A stretch of DNA of 64,000 bases from Deltaproteobacteria bacterium (GTDB taxonomy: Bacteria; Myxococcota_A; UBA9160; SZUA-336): assembly GCA_029261895.1 (NCBI GenBank), contig JAJDAK010000074.1:1-64000 (forward strand). The letters run 5' to 3'. Below are positions 54,570-64,000 of this stretch, piece by piece. The notes under the pieces were generated by a model that did no database searches, had not been told where the DNA came from, and saw only the letters and a program-made list of their open reading frames with translations. Both the position numbers and the translations under genes were made by a program. Position 1 is the first letter of the stretch, and every line of letters begins with the position of its first letter.

Positions 54570-55703
54570 CTATCCTCCCTTGAACGCGATCATCGGGTCA
54601 GCACTCGCGACCAGACGAAGCGGGATGAGACCGCCAAGAACCGAGAACACCATACAGGCGACCAGCGTTCGAACCAGCCCTGACGGATCGAGGATCGGCA
54701 CTCGGTAAAGCGGGACGATCCATTCGATGCATGCGGCCGTACCCCACGCGATGAATACGCCAAGAGGGAATGCCACGAGTAGAAGAATCAGCGTCTGCAG
54801 AATGATGCTCGACACCAATTGCGAAAGCCTCAGGCCCAGCGCCTTGAGCACTCCGAAATCCCGCAACCTCCCATGAACCTCGGCATATACGATAAGCCCC
54901 ACCACGAGAAACCCGACGACATACGCCAACCCGATCAGTAGACCGAGTACGGGCCCGAAAAGATTACTGCCCATCTGTTCGTCGTTATACGCGAGCTGTT
55001 GGGGCGTCCATACGTCGACATCACTAACGTTCGTCTCGATCGATACCTTAACTGCGTTCGGGCCGGCACCCGGATCAAGCTCCACCAACAGAAAACTCAC
55101 GAGCGGAAACGTGCTCAAATCCGGTGCGATTTCCGATTGGAAAATAAACTCTAGCATCCCGTCATAACTGATGAAGATGAAGGGCATAAAGAACGCGGAT
55201 GTCTTGTCTGAGATTCCGGAGACCCGAAACTCAAACTCAGAGAGGATGAGAGGATCGCCCACGGAAATTCCGAACGACTCCGCCAGCGCACGGTCGATAA
55301 CCGCCTCGCGGTCGGCGTGCGGAAGCCTGCCTCGCCGAAGCTTTTTGGGTCCACCCCGGTCTTGGTACACAAGCACGTAGATGGGCACTTGCTTTCCGGC
55401 CTGCTCGTAGATAACGGGGAAGGCTGTGACTGGATGTGCCTGTCTTACCCCTTTGACCGCCTCGACCTCGGCCCGAGCGAGTTGTCGTAGCGAGGAACGG
55501 ACAGCGACAAAATTTGCTACCCCCGCCTGTACGACAAACAGATCCGCCCGACGGCCGAGCACCATCTCCCGGGACTGGAGATACAACCCCTGTTCGAAAC
55601 CCCGGAGTATCAACACGACACCGATCACGGCCCCGATGACCAACAGCATCAGGAGCGTACGCCCGCGATCAAGCTGTAATTGTCGGAGAGCCAGCCGAAG
55701 CAT
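54570..55703 (-). CDS. ABC transporter permease (FtsX/MacB-type)
   Basis: 377 residues. N-terminal span (RTLLMLLVIGAVIGVVLIL), periplasmic domain, then three spans with coupling segment GRLRDFGVLKALGLR. It ends five bases before the second permease and is its distant paralogue, so the pump probably uses a heterodimer. The gap upstream (55704-55843) shows no clear sigma-54 site and no gene. Confidence 0.88.
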   Translation of the reverse strand: MLRLALRQLQLDRGRTLLMLLVIGAVIGVVLILRGFEQGLYLQSREMVLGRRADLFVVQAGVANFVAVRSSLRQLARAEVEAVKGVRQAHPVTAFPVIYEQAGKQVPIYVLVYQDRGGPKKLRRGRLPHADREAVIDRALAESFGISVGDPLILSEFEFRVSGISDKTSAFFMPFIFISYDGMLEFIFQSEIAPDLSTFPLVSFLLVELDPGAGPNAVKVSIETNVSDVDVWTPQQLAYNDEQMGSNLFGPVLGLLIGLAYVVGFLVVGLIVYAEVHGRLRDFGVLKALGLRLSQLVSSIILQTLILLLVAFPLGVFIAWGTAACIEWIVPLYRVPILDPSGLVRTLVACMVFSVLGGLIPLRLVASADPMIAFKGG

Positions 55704-55843
55704 CCCGGAACCTCAGGGGTAACCTACAAAGGCGGTGCCGAACCTGCACCCAACCCCGCTTGTACATACTACCCATATTCACGAAGACGGAGAAGGTGAT
55801 GAACACAGCCACAATCACTCGTACGCAACATACTCGGGGATTT

Positions 55844-56347
55844 CTATTCCTCCGCCCCACCGACTTTACTTCCGCAGCCCAGCATCTCAGTGCCATAGTA
55901 GGGGTTGGCGACCTCGGTTCCTTGCTGCACCCAGCCCGCCTTCGCCATCGGGCAGTACATCACACTCTTGCCAGCGGGCTTCGCCATGCTGACCCAGATA
56001 GAAACTGGTTTGGAAAGTTCCTTGAACGCCGAACGTGTCGAATCGATGTCCCCCGCCGCTTTCAATTTCGCGCATGCCGCGGTCAGCTTCTGAGGAATTT
56101 CTTTGTAGTGATCTACGTGAGCCTCCGGCGCACTTTTCGGATCGAGCTTTTCTGCAGCCATCGCCATCGCCTCCGCCCCTGCTTCAACCCCATCGATGCG
56201 ATCCGCCGCTAACGCTTTCTGAATCTTCAGATACTCCGCCACAATCGGTACCATTGCCGCATCGAACTCCGACTCGGCGTGCACTCCGTTCGTAAACAGC
56301 ACCATAGATACAACTGCGACTCCCAATCCTCGTAATAGCTTTGTCAT
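55844..56347 (-). CDS. DUF3347-type periplasmic protein linked to copper efflux
   Basis: 167 residues; GGAG before the ATG. Signal peptide (residues 1-24, ending VHAE). DUF3347 marks: VAEYLKIQKALAADR, DSTRSAFKELSKP and the Met/Cys-rich end VMYCPMAKAGWVQ...NPYYGTEMLGCG. This is the domain that often forms the C-terminus of CusB-type adaptors; here it is a separate protein, four bases after cusA. It likely binds or hands over Cu+ in the periplasm. Confidence 0.88.
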   Translation of the reverse strand: MTKLLRGLGVAVVSMVLFTNGVHAESEFDAAMVPIVAEYLKIQKALAADRIDGVEAGAEAMAMAAEKLDPKSAPEAHVDHYKEIPQKLTAACAKLKAAGDIDSTRSAFKELSKPVSIWVSMAKPAGKSVMYCPMAKAGWVQQGTEVANPYYGTEMLGCGSKVGGAEE

Positions 56348-56350
56348 TTT

Positions 56351-59300
56351 CTAGCTCCTTTCATGCGCTTCGCGTCTTCGCAGGGCGAAGCCTTTCCATA
56401 GAAAATAGATTGCGGGAAGAACGACTAACGTGAGCACGGACGCCGACATCACGCCACCCACCATCGGTGCAGCAATGCGTTTCATCACGCGCGTTCCGGT
56501 CTCAGTTCCAAGCATAATCGGCAGGAGTCCGATCAATGTGGTGCTCTGGGTCATCAGCAGTGGCCGAACACGTTCAGCCGATCCCTCGATGATCGCTTGT
56601 TTCAGATCTTCTAGCCGATTTAATCGTCCTTCCTCAGCAAAGCGTCGACAAGCTTGATCGAGATACACAAGCATGACAACACCCGTCTCGGCAGTTAGGC
56701 CAAGCAGCGCAATGAAACCAACGCCAGCCGCAACACTGAGGTTGTAGTCGGAGAGATACAAAAGCCACACGCCGCCAATCGGTGCAAAAAGGACTGTTGA
56801 GGTCATCACGATCCCCATCTCGCCGACCTGTCGAAAGTGCGCGTAAAGCAGAATCATGATCACAACAAGCGTGAGTGGCACAACCATTCGCAGGCGCTTG
56901 TTTGCCCGCTCCATGTACTCAAACTGACCCGACCAGACGATGGATACTCCGGGAGGGAAGCGAACCTCGCGATCAACAGCTTCGCGAGCGTGCCGTACAT
57001 AGCCGCCGATATCGCTAGAGGTGAGATCCACAAAGATCCACGCCGTACGACGCGCGTTCTCGCTCTTGATCGCGGGCGGGCCCTTCATGACCTGAACATC
57101 CGCCACCTGTGCGAGCGGCACGGTATGCCCCATCGGCGTAGGTATGGCGACACTCCGCAGCGTTGGCAGGTCATGTCGAAGCTCACGGGGGAAACGCAGG
57201 TTGATGGGATAGCGTTCCAGGCCTTCGACGGTCTCGGCGATATTCGCTCCGCCGATGGCTGATCGCACTACATCTTGAATGTCGGCAACGTTTAACCCAT
57301 AGCGTGCCGCATCTTCACGACGAACGCGGATGTCGATGTAGTTGCCACCGACCACTCGCTCCGAATAAACCGAAGCGGTACCAGGGAGCCCATTCAAAAC
57401 ACCCTCGATCTCTGTGCCCACACGAGATAGCGTTTCAAGATCGTCGCCGAGCAGCTTTATCCCGATCGGCGTCTTAATCCCCGTCGCCAACATATCGATC
57501 CGCGTCTTAATCGGCATCGTCCACGCATTTGTGACGCCGGGAAGCTGGACCATGGCATCCAGCTCGCGGATGATGTCTTCGATCACTTTCCCTCCTGGCC
57601 AATCATCTTGGGGCGTCAGAATGACCGTGGTCTCGATCATCGTGAGTGGAGCCGCATCGGTAGCCGTGTCGGCACGGCCGATCTTGCCTAATACATGTTC
57701 CACTTGCGGATGCTGCGCAATCAGCCGGTCTGTCTGTTGGAGCAGCTCGCGCGCTTTCGTAATCGAGATACCCGGCGGGGTTGTGGGCATGTACAAGAGA
57801 TCGCCTTCGTTGAGCGGCGGCATAAACTCACTTCCGAGCTGGCTATAGGGCCAGGCCGTGGCCAGCACAAGTGCGAGTGCGACACCAACCGTGGCGACAG
57901 GAAACTGCAGCGCACGCCGAATGATCGGTCGGTATCCGCGGATGAAGAAGCGCGACACCGGATTGGATTCTTCGCTGCGAATCTTCCCTTTGACGAAGTA
58001 GAACATCAGCACGGGAATGACGGTGATGGCGAGCAATGCTGACGCTGCCATTGCGAACGTCTTCGTATAGGCGAGTGGCGAGAACAGTCGGCCTTCTTGC
58101 TGCTCCAGCGCGAACACGGGAACGAACGAGACGGTGACGATCAAGAGCGAAAAGAATAGTGCAGGGCCCACCTCGCGTGCAGACTCAATCACCAGATCGA
58201 TTTGATTCTTCTCGGGATCACGTTCTTTATGCTTGTGCAGGTTCTCGACCATCACCACCGAGGCATCCACCATCACGCCGATCGCGATCGCGATACCCCC
58301 AAGACTCATGATGTTGGCGTTGAGGCCCAACCAGCGCATTCCGATAAACGACACAAGAACGCCCAATGGCAGTGTAAGGATCGCGACGAACGCAGAGCGT
58401 ACATGCAAGAGGAAGAGCATGCAGATCGCAGCGACAACAAGCATCTCTTCGATGAGTTTCCCGCGAAGCGTGCCAATCGCGTTTCGAATCAACGTTGAGC
58501 GATCGTACGAAACGTGCACCTCCACACCTTCGGGCAATCCCTTCTTGAGCTCCGAGAGCCTTTCTTTGACGCGGTCGATGACTTCGAGGGCATTGCCTCC
58601 GAAACGCATTAGCACGATTCCGCTTACGACTTCGCCCTCGCCGTTCATATCGACGAGGCCGCGACGCATTTCAGGTCCGATCTGCAGGCGTGCGACCTGC
58701 CGAAGCAGCACGGGCGCGTGACGCTCCGCGTCTACAGCGACCGGAATCGTCGCCAGATCAGCGAGTGACTCAATGTAGCCGCGACTTCGGACCATGAACT
58801 CGGTCTCGGCCATTTCAATGACGCGTCCCCCAGCCTCGACGTTCGCACGCTGAATAGCGCGCCGAACCTGCGCTAGCGTCACGCCGAGTGCGCGGAGTTT
58901 TTCCGGGTCCACCTCAACCTGGTACTGGCGTACAAATCCTCCGACCGAAGCGACCTCTGAAACACCGGGCAGACTCATCAGATCGTAGCGGAGGTACCAG
59001 TCCTGCAGTGAGCGCAGTTCCGCTAGATCTATGCCGCGAAAATTCGCGGCGCGCCCAAGCTCGTTGCGTGAGATACGGCGATCACCGTCGCGGTCAAAGG
59101 CGTCGACTATAAAACGGAGACTCTCTTTGCGAAACTTCTCCGGAGTGCCTGCCATGGGGCTCTTATCGACGGTAAACAACTCTTTGAGCTGGGTGTCGGC
59201 ATACACCGCGACATCTTTGTCGCTCGCGGCCTCGGGTTTGGGCAGCTCAAGATCTTCGACCTCACCCGAAGCGTCCGAATCCAGCGCATCGCGCAAGACG

Positions 59301-59755
59301 CGTGAGCGCGGACTGAAATCGGTCAACGTGTACTCATAGACCCAACCCACGCCCGTCGCATCCGGACCCAGTTGCGGTACGGCACCCGAAGGCAGGCGGC
59401 CTTGCACGAAATTTAAATACTCAAGGACTCTCGAACGCGCCCAGTAGAGATCTGTACCGTCTTCGAAAATGACGTACACCATCGAGAACCCGAAGAACGA
59501 GTAACCGCGAACATCCTTTGCGAACGGCACCGATAACATCGCAGTCGATAACGGATAGGTCACTTGATCTTCGACCACCTGTGGCGCTTGACCCGGATAG
59601 TCGGTGAAGACGATGACCTGCACGTCCGACAGATCTGGAATGGCATCGACGGGCGATGTCACCATCGACCACCAACCGATGACTCCAATCAGCAAAGCCA
59701 TGAGCAACACGAAAAAGCGGTTTCGCACGCTCCACTCGATGACCCCCGCGATCAT
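56351..59755 (-). CDS. cusA: CusA/CzcA-type heavy-metal RND efflux pump with an inserted EF-hand pair
   Basis: 1,134 residues, roughly 90 more than usual. The N-terminal TM1, porter and 12 spans are normal: [50 protein letters not shown] and [17 protein letters not shown]. Between WVYEYTLTD (about 139-146) and [13 protein letters not shown] (about 247-260), where relatives have a short loop, there is an insertion containing two canonical EF-hand loops: D159-E170 ([12 protein letters not shown]) and D221-E232 ([12 protein letters not shown]). This would place a Ca2+-binding module on the periplasmic porter domain. The start overlaps cusB by four bases. Part of the operon 63024-55844. Confidence 0.95.
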   Translation of the reverse strand: MIAGVIEWSVRNRFFVLLMALLIGVIGWWSMVTSPVDAIPDLSDVQVIVFTDYPGQAPQVVEDQVTYPLSTAMLSVPFAKDVRGYSFFGFSMVYVIFEDGTDLYWARSRVLEYLNFVQGRLPSGAVPQLGPDATGVGWVYEYTLTDFSPRSRVLRDALDSDASGEVEDLELPKPEAASDKDVAVYADTQLKELFTVDKSPMAGTPEKFRKESLRFIVDAFDRDGDRRISRNELGRAANFRGIDLAELRSLQDWYLRYDLMSLPGVSEVASVGGFVRQYQVEVDPEKLRALGVTLAQVRRAIQRANVEAGGRVIEMAETEFMVRSRGYIESLADLATIPVAVDAERHAPVLLRQVARLQIGPEMRRGLVDMNGEGEVVSGIVLMRFGGNALEVIDRVKERLSELKKGLPEGVEVHVSYDRSTLIRNAIGTLRGKLIEEMLVVAAICMLFLLHVRSAFVAILTLPLGVLVSFIGMRWLGLNANIMSLGGIAIAIGVMVDASVVMVENLHKHKERDPEKNQIDLVIESAREVGPALFFSLLIVTVSFVPVFALEQQEGRLFSPLAYTKTFAMAASALLAITVIPVLMFYFVKGKIRSEESNPVSRFFIRGYRPIIRRALQFPVATVGVALALVLATAWPYSQLGSEFMPPLNEGDLLYMPTTPPGISITKARELLQQTDRLIAQHPQVEHVLGKIGRADTATDAAPLTMIETTVILTPQDDWPGGKVIEDIIRELDAMVQLPGVTNAWTMPIKTRIDMLATGIKTPIGIKLLGDDLETLSRVGTEIEGVLNGLPGTASVYSERVVGGNYIDIRVRREDAARYGLNVADIQDVVRSAIGGANIAETVEGLERYPINLRFPRELRHDLPTLRSVAIPTPMGHTVPLAQVADVQVMKGPPAIKSENARRTAWIFVDLTSSDIGGYVRHAREAVDREVRFPPGVSIVWSGQFEYMERANKRLRMVVPLTLVVIMILLYAHFRQVGEMGIVMTSTVLFAPIGGVWLLYLSDYNLSVAAGVGFIALLGLTAETGVVMLVYLDQACRRFAEEGRLNRLEDLKQAIIEGSAERVRPLLMTQSTTLIGLLPIMLGTETGTRVMKRIAAPMVGGVMSASVLTLVVLPAIYFLWKGFALRRREAHERS

Positions 59756-61260
59756 GGTCGGGTCTCATCGGTCGGGGACGTTTTCTCGAGGAACATGCCA
59801 CAGACGGGGCAACTTCCGGGCTCATCCGACGTGATCTCAGGATGCATCGGACAGGCGTAACGTGCATGCTCGTCTGCAACGCCTTCATGAACATGCTCGT
59901 CTACGTCGTTGGCGGAGGCTCGCCCGTCGCCGCGACGTGAGCGCATCTTACGGATCGCCTCTTGGAGCTGGCTCTCCGAGTCAATCAGAAATTGCCCGCT
60001 GACCACAACTTCATCGCCTTCGGCAATCCCCGACACGACCTCGGTCAGGTCGTGATCACCCGTGAGACCAGAAACAATTTCCCGAGGCGCGAAATGTCCG
60101 GGCTCGGTCACAACGAAGACCAGCTTCCTTCGCCCTGAGTCCAGGATCGCTTCTGTTGGGACCGCTATCACGTCGTCCTTGCGGCGATACTGGATGTACA
60201 CCGTTGCGAACATACCTGGCTTGAGCCGGAGGTCGCGGTTCTCGAACTCGAGTCTCACGGTTAACGTTCGACTTGTTTCGTTCAGCGTGGGATAGATGTA
60301 AGCAACCTCACCTTCGAGCACCTGACCCTGCTCGTACGAAAGCTCCATCTGCGCCGGCTGTCCCACCTCCACCCACGGGACATCAAATTCGTAAACCTCT
60401 GCCGTTACCCAGATTCGTGTGAGATCGCCGATTCGATACAGGTCTTGACCAGCAGCAACGCGCGCCCCCTCAACTACGTTCTTGTGCAACACAAAGCCGG
60501 AACGCGGTGAGCGAATCGTGACCGTCCGTCGCGCTTGACCTGCGCGGGCGATCGCAAGAATGTCTTCGTCCGCTAGTTCCCATAGCTCGAACTTACGCCG
60601 CGCCGAACGAGCCAGCGCGCTCTTCGCACCCTGCGTGCGTCGTGCCAGTAGATATTCTTCCTGCGCGGCGACGAGGTCGGGTGAGTAGATTTCAAAGAGC
60701 GGCTCCCCTTTCTTGACTGGATCCCCGGTCTTGTCCACATGAATTTTTTCGATCCAACCTGAGAAACGCAGGTTCACCACGGAGACCTGGTCCTCGCCCA
60801 CTTCGACCTGCCCGATGCTGCGTACGTGCCGAAACACGGTCTGCCGCCGAACTATCTCGGTACGCACGCCCATGTTTTGAACCACGGCTGGATCGATCGT
60901 AATATCAGAAGAGCCGGCCGTTCCCGATGCCTCATCTTCGTAGACCGGAACTAGATCCATCCCCATAGGCGACTTGCCAGGAGTATCCGAGATGTAGCTT
61001 GGGTCCATCGGTGCGACCCAGTACTTGATCTTTCTCTCACCTGACACGCTTCCGGCCTCACTGCTTCTGACTGGCGTCAGATTCATCCCGCAGATTGGAC
61101 ACTCCCCGGGCTCGTGCTCGAGGACGTGCGGATGCATCCCACAGGAATAGAGCTGCTCGGATTCAGATATGGCAGCCGGGTCAGATGTCTTTGTATTTTC
61201 GGCCGGTCCGCACGCAGTCAAGACAAGTCCAGCGGTAAGAGCGAGTGGTAACAGTCGCAT
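59752..61260 (-). CDS. cusB: CusB-type periplasmic adaptor with three heavy-metal-binding domains
   Basis: 502 residues. Lipobox VLTACG. Two HMBDs follow ([20 protein letters not shown] and [19 protein letters not shown], both ending in a GM-rich loop), then the hairpin, barrel-sandwich and beta-barrel ([52 protein letters not shown]). A third HMBD ends the protein ([20 protein letters not shown]). It links CusA to CusC and passes Cu+/Ag+ to the pump. Having one of the HMBDs at the C-terminus is less common. Confidence 0.94.
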   Translation of the reverse strand: MRLLPLALTAGLVLTACGPAENTKTSDPAAISESEQLYSCGMHPHVLEHEPGECPICGMNLTPVRSSEAGSVSGERKIKYWVAPMDPSYISDTPGKSPMGMDLVPVYEDEASGTAGSSDITIDPAVVQNMGVRTEIVRRQTVFRHVRSIGQVEVGEDQVSVVNLRFSGWIEKIHVDKTGDPVKKGEPLFEIYSPDLVAAQEEYLLARRTQGAKSALARSARRKFELWELADEDILAIARAGQARRTVTIRSPRSGFVLHKNVVEGARVAAGQDLYRIGDLTRIWVTAEVYEFDVPWVEVGQPAQMELSYEQGQVLEGEVAYIYPTLNETSRTLTVRLEFENRDLRLKPGMFATVYIQYRRKDDVIAVPTEAILDSGRRKLVFVVTEPGHFAPREIVSGLTGDHDLTEVVSGIAEGDEVVVSGQFLIDSESQLQEAIRKMRSRRGDGRASANDVDEHVHEGVADEHARYACPMHPEITSDEPGSCPVCGMFLEKTSPTDETRP

Positions 61261-62552
61261 TACGATTGTCCTCCATCGAGTGGGCCGCCGACCGTCGCGC
61301 GCGCGATCGCGGCTTCAATGTGAGTCTGGACGATCGCCGAAATGAGCGTTCGCTCCAGATTGAGTAGATCGACTTGGGCTTGGTAAAGCGTTGCAAAGTC
61401 CGCTTTGCCTACCCGGTAGTTACTAAACGAGGCATCGAGTGCTGCCTGTGCTGCATGCGTCAGGTTGTCGCGATACGTAATTGCTTTATCGAACGCACGA
61501 CTCCAGCGCGCATGAACAGAGGTAAGCTCGGAATCGATGCGATCGAGAGCTGCCCTGTATTCCGCTCGCTTTCCTCGCGCCGCCTCCTGATGTGCCGCAG
61601 ATTCCGCGCGGCTGCGTTTGCGACTTCCCCATGGAATCGGAACTGAGATGCCGGCACTGACAAAATCGGTGCCGCTATCGGTGGCAGTATTGATTTCGCG
61701 CACACGATATCCCGCCCAGACGGTGACGTCTGGCCTACCGTCTACACGCGCGAGTTTCGTAGCCGACTCTTCCGTTTGGATCGATTGCACGAGACGCATC
61801 AGCTCGGGGCGCGTACTCCGCGCTAGAGCGAGCCACGCGTTTGGGTCACCTTGAACCGCAACGGGCTCAATCTCTGCGAAAGTTTCGAAACGACTTGCAG
61901 CCGGCCGCGACAGCGTGCGTGCCAGTGCCGCGCTGAGTTCGCTATCAGCCCGGCCGAAGTCGGCAAGGTCGTCGTTCAGTCGATCACGCAACACTTGAAG
62001 CCTTAGCAGCTCATGCTGTCCTGCCCTGGCGGTCTCGTAGCGAGCACGAACGGCACGCAGCAACTCATCGGTACGCGCAAGATGACGCTGGGTCACCGAC
62101 TCCAGCATGCGCGACTGAGTCAACTTAAAGAACAGTGCGAAAACTTCACGGCGTAGTTGAGTTGCAGCTTCCTGCACAGCGTAACGTGTGGTTGCTGTTT
62201 TCGAGTCTGCGACTTCTTCACGCAAGCGACTCCAGCCCCAAGGAGGCAACGTCTGGCGCGCGTTGATCTGAACACCACTCATGGGTGCGTCGTTCAATTC
62301 GAACGAATCCACCGGAGTGTTCAGATAGTCGAGTCCGATCATGGGATCGGACCAAGTACCTGCCGCCTCAGCGATTCGTTCCAGCTCAGACACGCGCGCG
62401 CGCATCGCTTCCAGACTGGGATTTGCTTCTAGCGCTTCAGCCGCCAGTTCGGTCGGGTCGTCCGCCGCCCGCGCAGACACCGCCAGCAGAAGCAGGCTCA
62501 AAGAAATGGAAACGCTCCACCTCTGTCTCTTTGGTCTTGGTTTGTTCGTCAC
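61260..62552 (-). CDS. cusC: CusC/TolC-type outer-membrane efflux protein
   Basis: 430 residues, GTG start with GGAGAG about seven bases upstream. Signal peptide to about residue 30. OEP repeats: [37 protein letters not shown], and helical hairpins with [22 protein letters not shown]. Forms the exit channel for the CusBA pump. Shares one base with cusB. Expressed with the gene at 63024 under the CsoR-type promoter. Confidence 0.9.
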   Translation of the reverse strand: MTNKPRPKRQRWSVSISLSLLLLAVSARAADDPTELAAEALEANPSLEAMRARVSELERIAEAAGTWSDPMIGLDYLNTPVDSFELNDAPMSGVQINARQTLPPWGWSRLREEVADSKTATTRYAVQEAATQLRREVFALFFKLTQSRMLESVTQRHLARTDELLRAVRARYETARAGQHELLRLQVLRDRLNDDLADFGRADSELSAALARTLSRPAASRFETFAEIEPVAVQGDPNAWLALARSTRPELMRLVQSIQTEESATKLARVDGRPDVTVWAGYRVREINTATDSGTDFVSAGISVPIPWGSRKRSRAESAAHQEAARGKRAEYRAALDRIDSELTSVHARWSRAFDKAITYRDNLTHAAQAALDASFSNYRVGKADFATLYQAQVDLLNLERTLISAIVQTHIEAAIARATVGGPLDGGQS

Positions 62553-62655
62553 AATCGGCTCTCCGCTATCAGCGTTTCATGTCCCTGTCGCAGGGCACGC
62601 TTGCGTTGACACACCCGACGTTCGGGTGCACCACCGGATCAGATGCGAAAGTTCG

Positions 62656-63024
62656 CTAGATCCGCAGCGGTGAGTTGGATTGTGAGTACGGGGAGAAGCA
62701 GCACCAAGGCGGAGGATGTGCCTGTAGTGAAGATGTGACCGGATCGACCGGTATTACGAACTCGGGCACATTGTGGAGCCAAAGCAAAGCCCCGGATGCG
62801 GGTGCCTCTGAGGGCACCTTCGAAGAAACGTAGCTATCGCAGACCGAACAGCACTCGGGCTCTTCGTCGGGCGGAGAGGAATCCTCCGGCTCCAGCTGAA
62901 GGCGGGCATGACAGGCTGGCACATCGGGCTCGTCTTCCGCCATCGAACCCTGGCATAGCGCCGGCACCGCTGGTAACGCCAGCGCCAACAAAATAGCCAG
63001 GAATTGTGAGACCCGTGTCGCCAT
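62656..63024 (-). CDS. Cys-rich secreted protein at the head of the cus operon
   Basis: 122 residues; GAGGAG upstream of ATG 63024. Signal peptide (about 1-26) and then an acidic, Cys/Pro-rich mature part (DVPACHARL, PECCSVCDSY) and a tail with AHPPPWCCF. No membrane span. The position, between the CsoR operator and cusC, and the Cys/His content suggest a periplasmic copper-binding protein like the DUF2946-type small proteins seen in such loci; no firm family match. Confidence 0.7.
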   Translation of the reverse strand: MATRVSQFLAILLALALPAVPALCQGSMAEDEPDVPACHARLQLEPEDSSPPDEEPECCSVCDSYVSSKVPSEAPASGALLWLHNVPEFVIPVDPVTSSLQAHPPPWCCFSPYSQSNSPLRI

Positions 63025-63094
63025 GAAACTCCTCTATATCAGGTTTCGGCCCTTCTGGGGCCAGCCTGAGAGGTCTTTTTGAGCTTATCGGCTC

Positions 63095-63123
63095 TTGCTC
63101 AACATACCCATAGGGGGTATAAG
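63095..63123 (+). promoter_or_regulatory. Promoter of csoR (-35 TTGCTC, -10 TATAAG)
   Basis: TTGCTC at 63095-63100 and TATAAG at 63118-63123 are separated by 17 bases. Transcription would begin near 63130, only a few bases before the ATG at 63132, so csoR may be read from a nearly leaderless messenger. Confidence 0.5.
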
Positions 63124-63129
63124 TATCAA
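63101..63129 (-). promoter_or_regulatory. Promoter of the cus operon (-35 TTGATA, -10 TATGTT)
   Basis: On the minus strand TTGATA (63129-63124) and TATGTT (63106-63101) are 17 bases apart, a good sigma-70 promoter for the gene at 63024. The CsoR operator fills the spacer. Confidence 0.65.
63104..63120. promoter_or_regulatory. CsoR-type operator
   Basis: ATACCC-ATAGG-GGGTAT is an inverted repeat of the known CsoR/RcnR-family operator type (G/C tract flanked by ATA/TAT). It overlaps the core promoters of both divergent genes, so apo-CsoR would repress both and Cu+ would release them. Confidence 0.8.
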
Positions 63130-63131
63130 TC

Positions 63132-63419
63132 ATGAAATCAGACGTCAAGAAAAAGGCCAAAGGCCGACTGGCCCGGATCGCGGGACAGGTCGGTGGACTT
63201 CAACGGATGCTCGAAGACGACCGCTATTGCGTGGATATCCTGCTCCAGATCGCCGCGGTTCAAGCTGCCCTCGGTCAACTCGGGAAGGTCGTACTTGGCT
63301 CCCACGTGGAGACTTGCGTGAGCGATGCCATCGCGAGCGGACGTCCCAAACAGCGGCGCGAAAAGATCGATGAACTCATGCAAGTCTTCTCCCGCTACGG
63401 ACATATGAATGGCCGCTGA
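63132..63419 (+). CDS. csoR: CsoR-family copper-sensing repressor
   Basis: 95 residues. The fold and the Cu+ ligands are clear: Cys in RYCVDILLQ, then His and Cys in GSHVETCV, giving the W-X-Y-Z C-H-C pattern of copper (not formaldehyde or nickel) members. Also GRLARIAGQVGGLQRMLEDDR and a C-terminal KIDELMQVFSRYG helix. It would repress the cus operon and itself at the 63104 operator. The 3' end overlaps the methyltransferase by 11 bases. Confidence 0.95.
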   Translation: MKSDVKKKAKGRLARIAGQVGGLQRMLEDDRYCVDILLQIAAVQAALGQLGKVVLGSHVETCVSDAIASGRPKQRREKIDELMQVFSRYGHMNGR

Positions 63420-64000
63420 GACACCAAACCATGCCTACATACCGGCACTTCGCTTCCACGGGTTGACGCGGTTTTTTGATAGCTTGCTCAAATCAACGCT
63501 CCGCGAAGAGCTTTTCAAACGTGACCTTATCGAGCAGGCGAATCTCGCTGGCGGACAACGGATCCTCGATCTTGGATGTGGCACCGGAACGCTCGCCATA
63601 CTCGCTACACAGGCAGTGCCGGAGATCTCTGTTGTCGGACTCGATGCCGATGCCAAAGCACTATCGATCGCACGGCGCAAAGCCAGCGATGCCGAAGCCA
63701 ACGTCGAATTTCACGAAGCCCTCGCGTGGGACGCGAGTTTTCCACCGCTAACTTTTGATCGAGTGATTTCGACGCTGTTTTTCCACCATCTTACGCCAGA
63801 AAACAAACAACGGACGCTTGCCCATGTTTACAACCTGCTGAAACCAGGCGGTGAACTGCACGTGGCCGACTGGGGCCTTCCTCACGATCCCGTAATGCGT
63901 TTAGCATTTCTATCCGTGCAACTGCTGGATGGTTTCGAGACAACCGCGGATAGCGTTGAGGGTCGGCTACCCGAGCATATGCGACAAGCGGGATTCGTCG
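63409..64000 (+). CDS. Class I SAM-dependent methyltransferase (runs off window)
   Basis: 197 codons are visible, from the ATG at 63409. SAM motif RILDLGCGTGTLAI, then ISVVGLDAD (acidic loop), FDRVISTLFFHHL, LLKPGGELHVADWG. This resembles UbiE/ArsM-like methyltransferases. It overlaps csoR by 11 bases and so is probably translationally coupled with it. The C-terminus is outside the window; substrate unknown. Confidence 0.85.
   Translation, partial: MAAETPNHAYIPALRFHGLTRFFDSLLKSTLREELFKRDLIEQANLAGGQRILDLGCGTGTLAILATQAVPEISVVGLDADAKALSIARRKASDAEANVEFHEALAWDASFPPLTFDRVISTLFFHHLTPENKQRTLAHVYNLLKPGGELHVADWGLPHDPVMRLAFLSVQLLDGFETTADSVEGRLPEHMRQAGFV

Noticed and set aside
55704..55843. Sigma-54-like or CsoR-like element upstream of the ABC permeases
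   Set aside because: Only partial matches (GGGTGCAGG..CGGC; TACTACCCATA). No convincing promoter or operator.
55760..56212. Plus-strand ORFs opposite the DUF3347 gene
   Set aside because: Shadow of the minus-strand gene with complete signal peptide and metal motifs.

Overview
Organism. The window is gene-dense (about 56-58% GC by eye) and comes from a Gram-negative-type bacterium: it encodes an OmpA-type lipoprotein, a TolC/CusC outer-membrane protein, many c-type cytochromes, MurI and a sigma-54 activator. The C-terminal 'CGDVNGDG' tail of the first protein and the mix of hybrid kinases with multihaem proteins resemble deltaproteobacterial or related lineages. No rRNA or other phylogenetic marker is present, so this is only a guess.

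Layout. (1) 1-5.1 kb is a mosaic edge: the 5' end of an IS481-type transposase, a secreted di-haem beta-propeller protein, the 3' half of a tRNA-Phe (a possible attachment-site scar) and an AT-richer AlbA_2/HATPase regulator-like gene. (2) 5.1-49.2 kb is a large stress/quiescence island. It holds CBS-domain proteins, three universal stress proteins, a phosphatase-peroxidase fusion, a FixL-like haem-PAS hybrid kinase, MurI, FtsH, an NtrC-type sigma-54 activator, a DAACS carrier, a giant NdvB-type cyclic beta-glucan synthase with an acetate-kinase homologue and phosphoketolase, YbaK, a CDF transporter, small cytochromes c, an OmpA lipoprotein, a Ca2+-type P-ATPase, Hsp20, a PCMT/erythromycin-esterase fusion, a CrtI-like oxidoreductase, a BCAM0308-type protein, an MBL/beta-CASP nuclease and a YjdF/DUF2238 membrane protein. 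(3) 49.2-63.4 kb is a copper/heavy-metal resistance block: cytochrome c'-like lipoprotein, Cu+ P-ATPase, LOG protein, an ABC exporter with a YHS-tailed ATPase, DUF3347 protein, CusA-CusB-CusC, a Cys-rich secreted protein and a divergent csoR. (4) The window ends inside a methyltransferase gene.

Main discovery. Twelve near-consensus sigma-54 promoters (GG-N10-GC inside TGGCACG-N4-TTGCW-like 16-mers) lie in the intergenic gaps of region 2. Each points at the next gene or operon: the receiver gene (9220), the 12676 operon, the NtrC-type gene itself (18355), the zinc-finger gene (19946), dctA-like (21871 minus), usp-ndvB-ackA-xfp (22005), ybaK-cdf-usp-cyt (37445 minus), cyt-ompA (37572), hsp20-Ca2+ ATPase (42058 minus), the 44646 operon (minus), the 44919 operon (44859) and yjdF-like (49133 minus). 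None was found in the copper block, which has an ordinary -35/-10 promoter pair overlapping a CsoR operator. The island therefore looks like a self-contained sigma-54 regulon with its own activator. Its content (Hsp20, USPs, CBS proteins, Ca2+-type ATPase, fermentative ATP generation) resembles the mycobacterial Dos dormancy regulon. The haem-PAS sensor suggests oxygen limitation as the trigger; that link is inference.

Other notable points: an EF-hand pair inserted into the CusA periplasmic domain, a polX gene missing its catalytic segment, a CaCA antiporter with an in-frame amber codon, an acetate-kinase homologue lacking the GIGEN glutamate, and a short coupled gene between murI and the hybrid kinase.
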